From CAVVFX01 sp963777595 (lineage in GTDB: Bacteria; Acidobacteriota; Terriglobia; Bryobacterales; Bryobacteraceae): a stretch of DNA of 64,000 nucleotides. Both the position numbers and the translations under genes were made by a program. This document shows, piece by piece, positions 7,838 through 19,160 of this stretch (position 1 is the first letter of the stretch; each line of letters starts with the position of its first letter). Under the pieces are notes generated by a model. It had not been told where the DNA came from and did not search any database. It worked only from the letters and a program-made list of their open reading frames with translations. Location: positions 1 to 64,000 of the forward strand of contig CAVZRE010000003.1 in assembly GCA_963777595.1 (NCBI GenBank). Direction: 5' to 3'.

Positions 7838-10800
7838 TTATTCCTTTGTAATCGTCTCGTCGAGATTGAGTAAAACGCGCGACACGGCAGTCCATGCCGC
7901 CAATTGCGTGGGGGTCGCGCCAGAAGGTGGAGCGGCGCCTGCGAGTTCTTTTGCGTTCAGCCACCCCTCGGACAGCCGTGTCCGCTGCTTTTCGAGAAGC
8001 TTAAGCAGCACCTCTGACTCCTGCGGCGTAGGCGGTCGCGCCACGCAGCGGCGGAACGCGTAAGTGACGCGATCCTGATCGGACTTGCCTGCCGTCTTTC
8101 AGCGTACGCAAGGCGAGCGCCTGCGCCGCTTCGACAAACAGCGGTTCGTTGAGCGTAGTCAGGGCCTGCAGCGGCGTATTGGATCGCGACCTCCGCACGC
8201 ACGATGATTCTCCATTAGGCGAATCGAACGCCTGCAGGGCTGGATAGGGCACGGATCGGAAGCGGAAAGTGTACAACGCGCGCCGGTAACGGTCCGGACC
8301 TTCGGCCGATTTCCAGGACTTTTTCGAATAGCTGGCCGGTGGCTCGAAAAGAAATGAAGGCGCAGGTGGATAGACGCTGGGCCCTCCAACCTGGGGATTG
8401 AGCAAGCCGCTGGCGGAGAGCGCCACGTCGCGCACGAGCTCGGCATCCACGCGCAATCTCGGACCGCGGGCGATCAGCCGGTTATCGGGATCCTTCGCCA
8501 GCAGTTCCGGCGACACGGCCGACGCTTGCCGGTAAGCCGCAGACATCACGATGGTGCGATGAAGTTTCTTCAAATCCCAACCCGAATCCATAAATTGGAC
8601 GGCGAGCCAGTCGAGCAGTTCCTGGTTCGAAGGCGGGTCGCACTGCGTTCCGAAATTTTCCGCCGTAGCCACGATGCCCGTGCCGAAGTACGACTGCCAG
8701 ACGCGATTCACGATGGAGCGTGCGGTAGTCGGCGACTGGCGATCCACCAGCCATTTCGCGAACGTCAGCCGGTTCAAAGGAGCCTTAGCCGGCAGCGGAT
8801 TCAAGAATGCCGGTACACCCGGTTCGACACCGCGCATCCGGCTGGAGGAAGTCGCCGCGCTTCAAAATATGCGTTTCGCGGTGGTCGTCCTGCCGCGCGC
8901 TTAACACCAACTGCGTCGCGCCTTCGGGATATTGGCGCCACACAGCCGCTATCTGGTCATTCGTGTCTTTCCACTCGGCCACGGTCATACGCCAGTAGCT
9001 AAACTCGGCGCGAAGTTGCGCGGGTGAACGCTCTTCCCGCGGGACGCCGAGGATCTCGCGCACCTTCTCAGGCAGCGGGTCGGCGACGGCTTCCGGTAGA
9101 GTTGTGACCGATAGCCGGACACGACCGAGATTGTTATTCTCGTTGTCGTCCGAGTTGGAGCCGCCATGCATCATCGCGAGATAGATGTTAAATATCGTGC
9201 CGCTCGGGAACGAGACCGGCTTTTCAAAATTGAAGACGGCTTTGCGCGACTGATTGCGCTGCCCCGGACCGGCGTCGATCCCCCAGGCTGTATCGTTATT
9301 GGAATCGATCGCATACTGCACCGGCCCTGTTACACGCTTCTTTCCGCTGTTATCGGAGAACCTCGGTGGAAGCGGCGTCTCCGGCAGATTGATGTCGGCG
9401 CTGGCCTTCACAATTTTGATCTTCTGAGCCTTAGCCGAAGCGTCTGCCGGAGCCGCTTCAACGACGAATTCGGTCAATGCCCCGAGACCCTGCGTCGATC
9501 GCCCGGGACCGCCGGCGGGGAGATTCGGGTCAGTCAGTAATTCCAGCCGGATAGCGGTAACGTTCTGCACATCAGTGTTGGCGATGAACTCTACTTTGTG
9601 TCTGGTGGGCGCGTAGCCCAACGCCAGCATGGAGCCATCCTTCATGGGGATCTCACGCTCGCCGCCGGTGGAAATATCTTCTACCTTGGGTCGCAGCACG
9701 GTCCACGACGGCTGATTCCCGGTGACCTGCTTCTCCCACGCAGCCATGCGTTGGTTCCAATCCGGGTTGCGATGCTGCAGCGACGCTTCAAGTTCCTGCG
9801 TCCGCCGGTAGATGTCCGCGCGCTTCATCTGCTGTTCGGGAGTGTAGACTGTGACATTCGCTTCATGCGTGTCGTTGAGAAACGCGAAGATCTTGTAATA
9901 CTCTTCCTGCCGGATGGGATCGAATTTATGGTTGTGGCACTGCGCGCATTGGATTGTGACTCCCAGAATGCCTTTGCCGATTGCCTCCATACGGTCGAAC
10001 ATCGCTTCCATACGGAACTGTTCGGGATCGACGCCGCCTTCTTCGTTGAGCATGGAGTTGCGTAGAAAACCGGTCGCAACAATCTGGTCCTGAGTCGCGT
10101 TCGGGAGCATATCGCCGGCAATCTGGTCGATGACGAATTGGTCGTAAGGCAGATTGTGATTGAACGCGTTGATCACCCAGTCGCGATAGAACCACACGGA
10201 TCGAGGGGCGTCTTTCTCATAGCCGTTGGAGTCCGCATAACGCGCAGCGTCGAGCCAGATGCGCGCCCACCGCTCGCCATAATGGGGCGAAGCGAGAAGA
10301 CGATCGACCTGCTTCTCGTAAGCCTTCGGGCCCTGGTCCTTGAGGAATGCGTCGACCTCTTCAGGAGTGGGCGGAAGCCCGATCAGATCGAGACTCAGTC
10401 GCCGAAGCAGCGTGATACGGTCGGCTTCCGGGGACGGCTTCAGGTTCTCTTTCTCGAGGCGCGCCAGGATGAACGCGTCTATCGGAGTCCGCACCCAATT
10501 CGCGCGGAGGACTTGCGGAACAGGCGGACGCACTGGCGCCACGAACGCCCAATGCCGCTTGACCTCTGTTACTGGCGCATTCGCTTCATCGGGCCACGGT
10601 GCGCCGTCTTTGATCCACTTTTCGATGGTCGCGATTTGGCTGGGCGAGAGAGGCTTGCCGCCCATCGGCATACGCGCCTGTTCGCCGTCACCGGAGATCC
10701 GTTTGAAGAGTGTGCTCTCCGCCGGATTACCCGCAAGAATGACTTTGGCGGCGACGCTCTTGGTGTCGAGACGCAAGCCGCCCATCTGTGACTTCGGTCC

Positions 10801-10962
10801 GTGGCAGCCGTAACAGGATTGGGCGAAGATCGGTTGGATATCCCGACCATAGTCGACCGGCGCGGGATTTGCCGGCGGCGCGCTGAACCCGTGCCACGTA
10901 AAGAAACTCGCCGCAGCGACGAGAGACACCCGTATTACCGCTCGGGACACACCAAAAGCCAT
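7838..10962 (-). pseudogene. PSD1 cytochrome c / DUF1549 / DUF1553 protein, two frameshifts
   Basis: Start ATG 10962 gives a signal peptide (MAFGVSRAVIRVSLVAAASF). Domains in order: PSD1 planctomycete-type cytochrome c with haem motif CYGCH, DUF1549, a central region, then DUF1553. The frame runs 10962 to ~8835, shifts after GDFLQPDAR into the frame covering ~8830-8090 (GVEPGVPAFLNPL onward), and shifts again after TLKDG into the last frame, which ends at 7838 (SDQDRVTYAF...LLNLDETITKE). All parts read as a single normal family member of ~1,040 residues once two single-base indels are allowed. It is transcribed toward the DUF1501 gene with a 2-base gap. The family is thought to be exported and haem-bearing; its reaction is unknown. 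Decay and sequence error are both possible. Confidence 0.82.
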
Positions 10963-11039
10963 GCTTGATATATTATCCCGAGTTTGCACCCCAAAGGGAT
11001 TTGCTATGGCGGACTGCGGTTCTGCTAGACTGGAATTGT

Positions 11040-11249
11040 ATGTCAATTCCCAATGTGAAGCGGTTCCGGCCCTACTGCCCGACCTGCAATGATTCCTTCA
11101 CCTTGATGGCAGTGCTGCCTCGCGAAGCGAACGTCGACGCGTATCTCGCGGATGCGGTGGCCCGGCACGACCACAAGGCTTATCAGGAATCCAAGACGCA
11201 GATGTTCAAGGTTCGCGTCGGTCAGCAGAAACAGAAGAAAGCGAAGTAG
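11040..11249 (+). CDS. Small CxxC protein of unknown function
   Basis: 69 residues from ATG 11040. The N-terminal half has FRPYCPTCNDSF, a single CxxC that could bind metal as a dimer or act as a redox site; the C-terminal half is basic and lysine-rich (KTQMFKVRVGQQKQKKAK). No second zinc knuckle is visible. It is divergent from the PSD1/DUF1553 gene (78-base gap) and convergent with uvrA. Its composition and codon use look normal for a real gene, but I do not recognise the family. Nucleic-acid binding is a guess from the basic tail only. Confidence 0.55.
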   Translation: MSIPNVKRFRPYCPTCNDSFTLMAVLPREANVDAYLADAVARHDHKAYQESKTQMFKVRVGQQKQKKAK

Positions 11250-11331
11250 CTTACCGCTGCTGCGCACCAGTCTCAAAGTTCCCACGGGCTTGGTTCCGAC
11301 TTTCCGGATCCAGGCCCGTTTCAGTTTTCCG

Positions 11332-14130
11332 CTAATCCTGTCCTGCCAGGTACTTCCCCGTCCAGGATCGGCCGCACCGGGCCATCTCCTCGGGCGGGCC
11401 GACCACCACCACTTCTCCTCCTCCGCTTCCACCTTCCGGTCCCAGATCGATCACCCAGTCAGCCGCTTTGATGACTTCCAGGTTGTGTTCGATCACCAGC
11501 AACGATCCGCCTGCTTCAATGAGCCGGCCGAACGACGTCATCAGTTTCGCTATGTCATCGAAGTGGAGCCCCGTGGTTGGTTCGTCGAAAATAAACAGCG
11601 TCCCCGACGAACTGGATTGTCCCAGATGGGCAGCCAGTTTGACCCGTTGCGCTTCCCCTCCCGACAGCGTCGTTGCGGACTGGCCGAGCCGTAGATACCC
11701 GAGCCCTACGTCGGACAGCACTTTCAACTTATTGACCAGACGCGCAGAGTCGCGGAAGAAATGAATCGCGTCGTCCACGGTAAGCTGCAAAACCTCGTGG
11801 ATGTTCAAGCCGTTGTATTTGATATCGAGAATCCCGCTTTTGAAGCGGGTCCCTTTGCATTCCTCACAGACCAATTCAACATCGGCCAGGAACTGCATCT
11901 CCACCGTTACGGTCCCGTCGCCCTCGCAGGTTTCACAGCGCCCGCCGGGAACGTTGAAGGAAAAATGTCCCGCGGTGTAGCCGCGCTTATCTGCCTCTTT
12001 GGTCGACGCAAACAGGCCGCGGATCAGATCGAAAGCCTTAATGTAGGTGACTGGATTCGAGCGCGGGGTGCGTCCGATCGGCGACTGGTCAATCATGACG
12101 AGCTGCTGTATCCGGTCTGCGCCTTCCACTCTCCGGCAGGTAATCTTCGATCCTTCATCACGCAATTCTGACGGATCCGCTTTTTCCTGGCCAACTTTGT
12201 AGTCCGCGGTCCGCGCACCGAGTAACGCATTCAGCGACCGGTAGATGATGTTGTGAACCAGCGTCGATTTACCCGACCCGGAGACTCCCGTGATCACCGC
12301 CAGCGAATGCAGCGGAATCGCGACATCTATATTCTTCAAGTTGTGTTCGCGGGCGCCGAAAAACTTCACCCAGTGTTTGGGAACACGGCGTTCGGCCGGC
12401 ACGCTCACGCGTTTTTCGCCGCGAAGATAAAGCCCCGTCAGTGAACCATTGCGCTGGGCCACAATCAGTGGATACGCGCCCTCAAATACGATTCTGCCGC
12501 CATGTTCTCCGGCGCCCGGCCCCAGATCGACAATGTGATCGGCCGCGCGCATCACGTCAGGATCGTGCTCCACCACCAGAATCGTATTCCCCAGTTCGCG
12601 CAGCTCGTGCAGGATCTTGATCAGCCGTGCGGTATCGCGGCTATGCAGTCCGATAGACGGCTCATCGAGCACATAGCAGGCGCCGACCAGCCGCGATCCC
12701 AGACAGGTAGCCAGTTGGATGCGCTGCGCCTCTCCACCGGAGAGCGTCGAGGCCAGCCGGTCAAGGGTGAGGTATTCCAGCCCGACGTCGTTGAGGAACT
12801 TGAGCCGCTGGCGGATCTCGACCAGGATCTTCTCGGCGATGGCAGTCTCTTCTGGAGCCAGAGTCAACGCGTCGAAGAACTTCTGGGCCCCGGCGATGTT
12901 CATGCGCACTGCGTCGCCAATCGTCATTCCTCCGACGCGCACCCATAAGGCTTCTCGCCGCAGACGGGATCCGTGACATTCGGGGCAACGTGCGTAGCCG
13001 CGATACCGGCTCAGTAGAACACGCACGTGAACTTTGTATTTCTTGGTTTCCAGAAAATCAAAGAACTCACGCACGCCCGCCAATGCCACTTCCTGTTCGG
13101 CCTCGCTCAGGTCGCAGAACGGCACATTGAAGCGCACCTTACCTTTTGCGTTTTTCTTGAACCAGGTCGCCCATTCCAGACCGCGCGGCTTGGTCCACGG
13201 CTCAATCGCCCCTTCGTCGAGCGACAGGCCTTTATCCGGAATGGCCAGATCCATGTCGTAATCGATAGTGTTTCCGAAACCCTGGCAGCGCGGGCAAGCG
13301 CCGGCGGGACTGTTGAAGCTGAATAGCGCCGGCTGCGGGTCCTGAAACTCCGTGCCATCGTGTTTGCATTCGAAGCGCTCGCTGAAACGAATCTTCTCGT
13401 CGCCGGCGGCGCTCTGAAAAATCACTTCGCCTGCTTCGCGATAACAGACTTCCACGGTATCGACGATGCGCTGGTGCAAGTCGGGACGAATCGCAATGCG
13501 ATCTGCGAGGATGAACACCGGCCGCGAAAAATCGATTTCCAGCAGTGATTCCGGCGTAGAAAATTCGAAGACGCGATTCTCCTGAAAGAGCCGCCCGAAG
13601 CCCTTCCGCCGCAGATCGAAGAGGTGTTCCTTAAAGGCATCGCTCGCCGGATCGGAGTGGTGGCGGACGGGGAAGAGCGCGTACCAGCGCGAACCTTCCG
13701 GGAGTGCCAGGAGGCGCTGTGCTACCTGGTCGACCGTGTCGCGCTCTACGCGGCGTCCGCATTTCGGACAAAATGTCTGGCCGATCCGCGCCCACAGCAG
13801 CCGCATAAAGTCGTAGCATTCCGTGGACGTGGCTACGGTCGACCGCGGATTGCGCGTGGTGTTCTTCTGCCGGATCGCGATGGCCGGAGCGATACCGTCG
13901 ATCTCGTCGACTTCGGGCTTCTCCATACGTTCCAGAAACTGCCGCGCATAGGCGGACAGCGATTCCACATAGCGTCGCTGCCCTTCGGCGTAGATGGTGT
14001 CAAACGCGAGCGAGGATTTCCCCGAGCCCGAGACACCGGTGATGACGGACATGCGATTGTGCGGAATATCAAGAGAGATGTTCTTGAGATTGTGTAGCCG
14101 CGCACCGCGGATAGAGATGGATTCTTCCAA
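11332..14130 (-). CDS. uvrA: Excinuclease ABC subunit A
   Basis: 932 residues, full length for UvrA. Two ABC ATPase modules are evident: Walker A GVSGSGKSSLAFD with Lys38 near the N-terminus and GVSGSGKSTLVHN in the second half, each with an LSGGEAQR signature. Zinc-finger cysteines appear in CPKCGRR, in the ACPRCQGFG region, and in the C-terminal CETCEGDG...CEECKGTR module. UvrA scans DNA for bulky lesions and loads UvrB for nucleotide excision repair in the cytoplasm. The gene stands alone between convergent and divergent neighbours, and its frame is intact. No LexA-type box was recognised in the short upstream gap. Confidence 0.97.
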   Translation of the reverse strand: MEESISIRGARLHNLKNISLDIPHNRMSVITGVSGSGKSSLAFDTIYAEGQRRYVESLSAYARQFLERMEKPEVDEIDGIAPAIAIRQKNTTRNPRSTVATSTECYDFMRLLWARIGQTFCPKCGRRVERDTVDQVAQRLLALPEGSRWYALFPVRHHSDPASDAFKEHLFDLRRKGFGRLFQENRVFEFSTPESLLEIDFSRPVFILADRIAIRPDLHQRIVDTVEVCYREAGEVIFQSAAGDEKIRFSERFECKHDGTEFQDPQPALFSFNSPAGACPRCQGFGNTIDYDMDLAIPDKGLSLDEGAIEPWTKPRGLEWATWFKKNAKGKVRFNVPFCDLSEAEQEVALAGVREFFDFLETKKYKVHVRVLLSRYRGYARCPECHGSRLRREALWVRVGGMTIGDAVRMNIAGAQKFFDALTLAPEETAIAEKILVEIRQRLKFLNDVGLEYLTLDRLASTLSGGEAQRIQLATCLGSRLVGACYVLDEPSIGLHSRDTARLIKILHELRELGNTILVVEHDPDVMRAADHIVDLGPGAGEHGGRIVFEGAYPLIVAQRNGSLTGLYLRGEKRVSVPAERRVPKHWVKFFGAREHNLKNIDVAIPLHSLAVITGVSGSGKSTLVHNIIYRSLNALLGARTADYKVGQEKADPSELRDEGSKITCRRVEGADRIQQLVMIDQSPIGRTPRSNPVTYIKAFDLIRGLFASTKEADKRGYTAGHFSFNVPGGRCETCEGDGTVTVEMQFLADVELVCEECKGTRFKSGILDIKYNGLNIHEVLQLTVDDAIHFFRDSARLVNKLKVLSDVGLGYLRLGQSATTLSGGEAQRVKLAAHLGQSSSSGTLFIFDEPTTGLHFDDIAKLMTSFGRLIEAGGSLLVIEHNLEVIKAADWVIDLGPEGGSGGGEVVVVGPPEEMARCGRSWTGKYLAGQD

Positions 14131-14186
14131 GATGGGAACTTCTATTTTAGCGTGGGCGGTAAGAGGCGCCGCCTATCCGCACTGCG

Positions 14187-14943
14187 CTACTGCAACATGG
14201 TCCCGCCGGGACCACCGTGCTTACGCATGTACACCTGAAACTTCTTCTTTGCCCGCTGTAGCTTCCACTGCTTATACCGCCTCGAGAGCGAGTCGCGATC
14301 GAGCCGCAGCAGTTTGGCGCGCAGGTAAACAAAACCAACCAGCATTCCGCCCAGGTGAGCCACATTGCTGACTCCCGAATCGGTATCGGTGATGCTATAA
14401 AAGAACGCCAGCAAACCCATGATCCAGACAAAATGCCTGACCTTCATCGGGATGACGAAGAAGAAAAGAATCTGGCGGTCCGGAAAAAGAAGGCCGTACG
14501 CCAGAATCAGTCCGAGAATTGCTCCGGAAGCTCCCAGGGTTCGCGTAGCCATAGCCTGCTGACCTGCGAACAGCGCCACAAGCACAACGCAAATACCCGC
14601 CCCAACGCCACAGATCAGTGTAATACTTTAAAAACTTCTGCAGACCCCAGGTGCGCTCCAGGTCCGGCCCAAACCAATAAAGCGTCAGCATGTTGAAGAG
14701 AATGTGCCAGATTCCCGCATGCAGGAACATGTAGGTGAACAGTTGCCAGATGGCCAGATGGTAAACCACCGCGTTCGGCGTCAACTCAAGCAGGCGGAAT
14801 ATCTGCGCTGATTCCGGGTTCAGCTTACTCGCAAGAAGCGACAGGAAAAAAAGCGCAGTGTTGCTGATCAGCAGCCACTTTACTCCTGCCGGAAAGGAAT
14901 CCGAATAGGATCGGACATAACGAAAACGCGGATCGCTACGCAT
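14187..14943 (-). pseudogene. Rhomboid-family intramembrane serine protease, one frameshift
   Basis: Two frames join into one six-helix rhomboid of ~250 residues. The N-terminal piece (from ATG 14943) has the loop-1 region FLHAGIWHILFNMLTLYWFG with the conserved WHI-LFNM pattern. After QKFLKYYT an extra base near 14618 shifts the frame; the continuing frame reads LICGVGAGICVVLVALFAG and then GASGAILG with the catalytic serine and NVAHLGGMLVGF with the catalytic histidine. The C-terminus is a basic cytoplasmic tail. Rhomboids cleave transmembrane helices within the inner membrane. All catalytic residues survive, so an indel or read error explains the break. The start codon overlaps that of the divergent gene to its right. 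Confidence 0.82.
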
Positions 14944-15430
14944 GGCTGATACGGCCCTTGATGCCAGAATAACAGAAGCGGTTCAACCTATGTCGCAACC
15001 ATCCTCACGACCGTTCGAACTGGTTCGCAAAATGCTGCCCTACACCACTGTTGCAGCGTGTCTGGCGTTGATTTACATGGCTTGGGTATTCTACTCCCGG
15101 TCCAGCCAGAATCGCGAATTGCAAAAACAGGCCGATCAGAAATATACCGAAGAGGCTCAGAAGACCTACGAAATGTACGGTTCCGGGCAATTGAAGATCA
15201 TGCTTTTCTACGCCGTGCCCGCGGTGGTGCCGAGAGGCGGACCGGGCCAGCTCTGCTACAGCGTTGCCAACGCGACGCATGTGAAAATCGATCATGGAGT
15301 CGAGGAGATCAAACCTTCGCTCAGCCACTGCGTCGCGATTCAACCAGTGAAGTCAACTGTCTACACGCTCTCAGCCGAGGACGAGAAAGGCAATCACTCG
15401 GTCAAGAGCCTTAACGTTGTGGTCCGCTAG
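14942..15430 (+). CDS. Single-pass membrane protein with periplasmic beta domain, unknown function
   Basis: 162 residues: a short cytoplasmic N-terminus, one transmembrane helix (about residues 33-52, MLPYTTVAACLALIYMAWVF), then a ~100-residue domain with Ig-like beta character (QLKIMLFYAVPAVVPRGG to VKSLNVVVR) and two cysteines that could pair. The start at 14942 shares bases with the divergent rhomboid start codon; ATG 14990 is an alternative that would leave room for a promoter and still keep the membrane helix. No clear ribosome binding site supports either. Its end overlaps the convergent PQQ dehydrogenase by 4 bases. No family recognised. Confidence 0.65.
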   Translation: MADTALDARITEAVQPMSQPSSRPFELVRKMLPYTTVAACLALIYMAWVFYSRSSQNRELQKQADQKYTEEAQKTYEMYGSGQLKIMLFYAVPAVVPRGGPGQLCYSVANATHVKIDHGVEEIKPSLSHCVAIQPVKSTVYTLSAEDEKGNHSVKSLNVVVR

Positions 15431-17699
15431 CGTTTGCCGAAGCAGATAATGTCCGAACCTGCGGCCAATGCGACGTACTGCTTGCCTTCGATCATGTAGG
15501 TCATCGGCGCCGCCTTGATGGTTTGGTTGGTGACGAAATGCCATAGCGGTTTTCCATCGTGAGCATCGACAGCGGCGAAGTCGCCGACCGGATCACCATA
15601 GAAGAGCAGGCCACCGGCAGTCGCCAGCACACCCGACCAACGCTTGCTGTCAGTCGATCCGGTGAGCGGATCCTCCCACGCGATCTTCCCGGTTTCGATG
15701 TCGATCGCGCGCAGGTATTTTTGCGGTGGGTCGGGCGTGGTCAGTTTCTTTGAAAAGCCATGCTGAGGGGTAGTTACTCGGCAACTGTCCAGCGCCATGA
15801 GGTAATAAAAGTGCGTCAGGGGGCTAAACGCCGTGGAGTTGTAATTGGTCGCTTCGCCAGCCGGACAAACTACGGACCCGCCAGGCTGTGGATAATAGTC
15901 GGGCAACAGCTGCGGCCGGCCGTCAGGACCGATGCCGCTCGCCCATGTCAGGCGCCGGACGAATTTATCGGCGAGCAGCACCTTGCCAGTAGTTCGATCG
16001 AGTACATAGAAGAACCCGTTGCGATCCGCATGAAGCAGCAGCTTACGAGCCTGGCCTCTGAACTTTGTATCCACAAGAACATTGGGTTCGGTTGCATCCC
16101 AGTCATGGATATCATGCGGCGTGAATTGATAGTGCCATTTCAATGCTCCCGTGACGGGATCCAATGCCAGCACACAGTTGGAATACAGATTATCGCCGGG
16201 CCGGTCTTGATCGTTTGAATCCGGATAGGGGTTGCCCGTGGCCCAGAAGAGAGTATCGCTTTCGGGATCATAGCTGCCAGTCAGCCAAGTCGCGCCGCCG
16301 CCTTTCTTGGGTTCGCTACCCTGCCAGGTTTCTATTCCAGGCTCGCCGTTCGCCGGCACAGTCCAATGGCGCCAGACGCGCTCGCCGGTCGATGCTTTAT
16401 AGGCGGAGAGAAAGCCGCGAATCCCACGATCGCCGCCGGAAACACCCGCGATCACCATATCCTTCACGATGAGCGGAGCGACCGTTGAACCGTAGACCAT
16501 CGGCTCCTCCGGCATCACGGCTTCCCACACCAGTTGTCCGGTCGTTCGATTCAGCGCGATAAGATGCGCGTTATCGGTCACTTCGAAGACTTTATCGCCG
16601 AGGATCGCCATGCCGCGGTTCGTCCCCAAAGATGAGTCTCCCACTTGCCCGGGCGTCATGGGACGCGCGTAATGCCAGATCTGCCGTCCAGTCACAGCGT
16701 CAATCGCGTACGATTGATTGGGGCCGGTAAAGTACATCACTCCATCGGCAACCAGCGGCGTCGCTTCAACGCCGAAGTTTGGAATCGAGAAAATCCACTT
16801 CACTCCCAATTGATTTACATTGGCGGTAGTCAGTTGGCTGAGTTCGCTGTAACGATTCCCACTTAAGTTACCGTTGTAGGTTAGCCACTCTCCGGAGTTG
16901 CCTTTGAGAATGCGTTCGAAGCTAATACCACTGGCATCACCCGGCGGAACGACGCCTCCAGGCTTCACGCCGGAAAGGCGTCCGAGATAGGCGATTAAAT
17001 CGCGCAATTGCGCTGGGCTCGTCCTCAACGGCGGCATGGGCGATTGCTTCTCGTTCTTTACGGAAGTGATCTGGTCCTGGCCCAGTAAGTGAAAGCGGCC
17101 GTCGAGGTCCTGTAACTGCAGATCGAAATCGCTGCGATTGCGCGCGAAGCCGTGTAAGGTCTGACCGTCGCGCAGTTTGACGGTCACTAAGTCGTAGCCC
17201 GGCGAAATCTGCGCGCTCGGATTCACCAGCGCCTTCTGTATCTCCGGAGCTGTCATCTCACGGCCGACATTAGAGAGATCCGGCCCTATGGCCCTTCCTT
17301 TGCCCGATACCATATGGCACTCGGCGCATTTACCCGGCCCGAAAAAAAATTGCTCGCCGCTCGAAACATCGCCGGGTAGGGGGTTCTCCGCCGCCGGCGA
17401 ATTCAGTGAATGGATGAGGGCTGCCAGAGCGTCCAGTTTGGGCGCTGGAAGATCGAATGCGGGCATGCCGCCTTGCGGGATGCCTTTGTGGATGATCTCG
17501 CGTATCTGCCCTGTCGATCGCGAACGCAACTTGCGGCTACCCGAAAGTTCCGGCGCCCGATCGCTGCCGTGCGCGTCTTCTCCGTGGCAAACTTGACATT
17601 GCGCGTCGTAAAGCTGTTTGCCCTCCGCGAGATCCTGTGCTTGGAGTAAGCCGGCGAGCCACAGCAGACCTACCCAACAACAGCACAGCCGACAGCCTC

Positions 17700-17703
<4 letters not shown>
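15427..17703 (-). CDS. Dihaem cytochrome c - PQQ-dependent dehydrogenase fusion
   Basis: 758 residues. After a signal peptide come two c-type haem sites, CQVCH (36-40) and CAECH (126-130), and then from about residue 265 an eight-bladed PQQ quinoprotein domain of the methanol/ethanol dehydrogenase family (GEWLTYNGNLSGNRYSEL, LVADGVMYFTGPN, NPYPDSNDQDRPGDNLYSN, HDIHDWDATEP). Such enzymes oxidise alcohols or sugars in the periplasm and pass electrons through cytochrome c. Here the cytochromes are at the N-terminus, the reverse of classical type II alcohol dehydrogenases, an arrangement seen in soil acidobacterial paralogues. Its start overlaps the DUF1501 stop by 4 bases, so the two are translationally coupled. 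The substrate is unknown. Confidence 0.88.
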
Positions 17704-19136
<1,433 letters not shown>

Positions 19137-19160
19137 TTTACTTCCTGGCAGGCCAACGGC

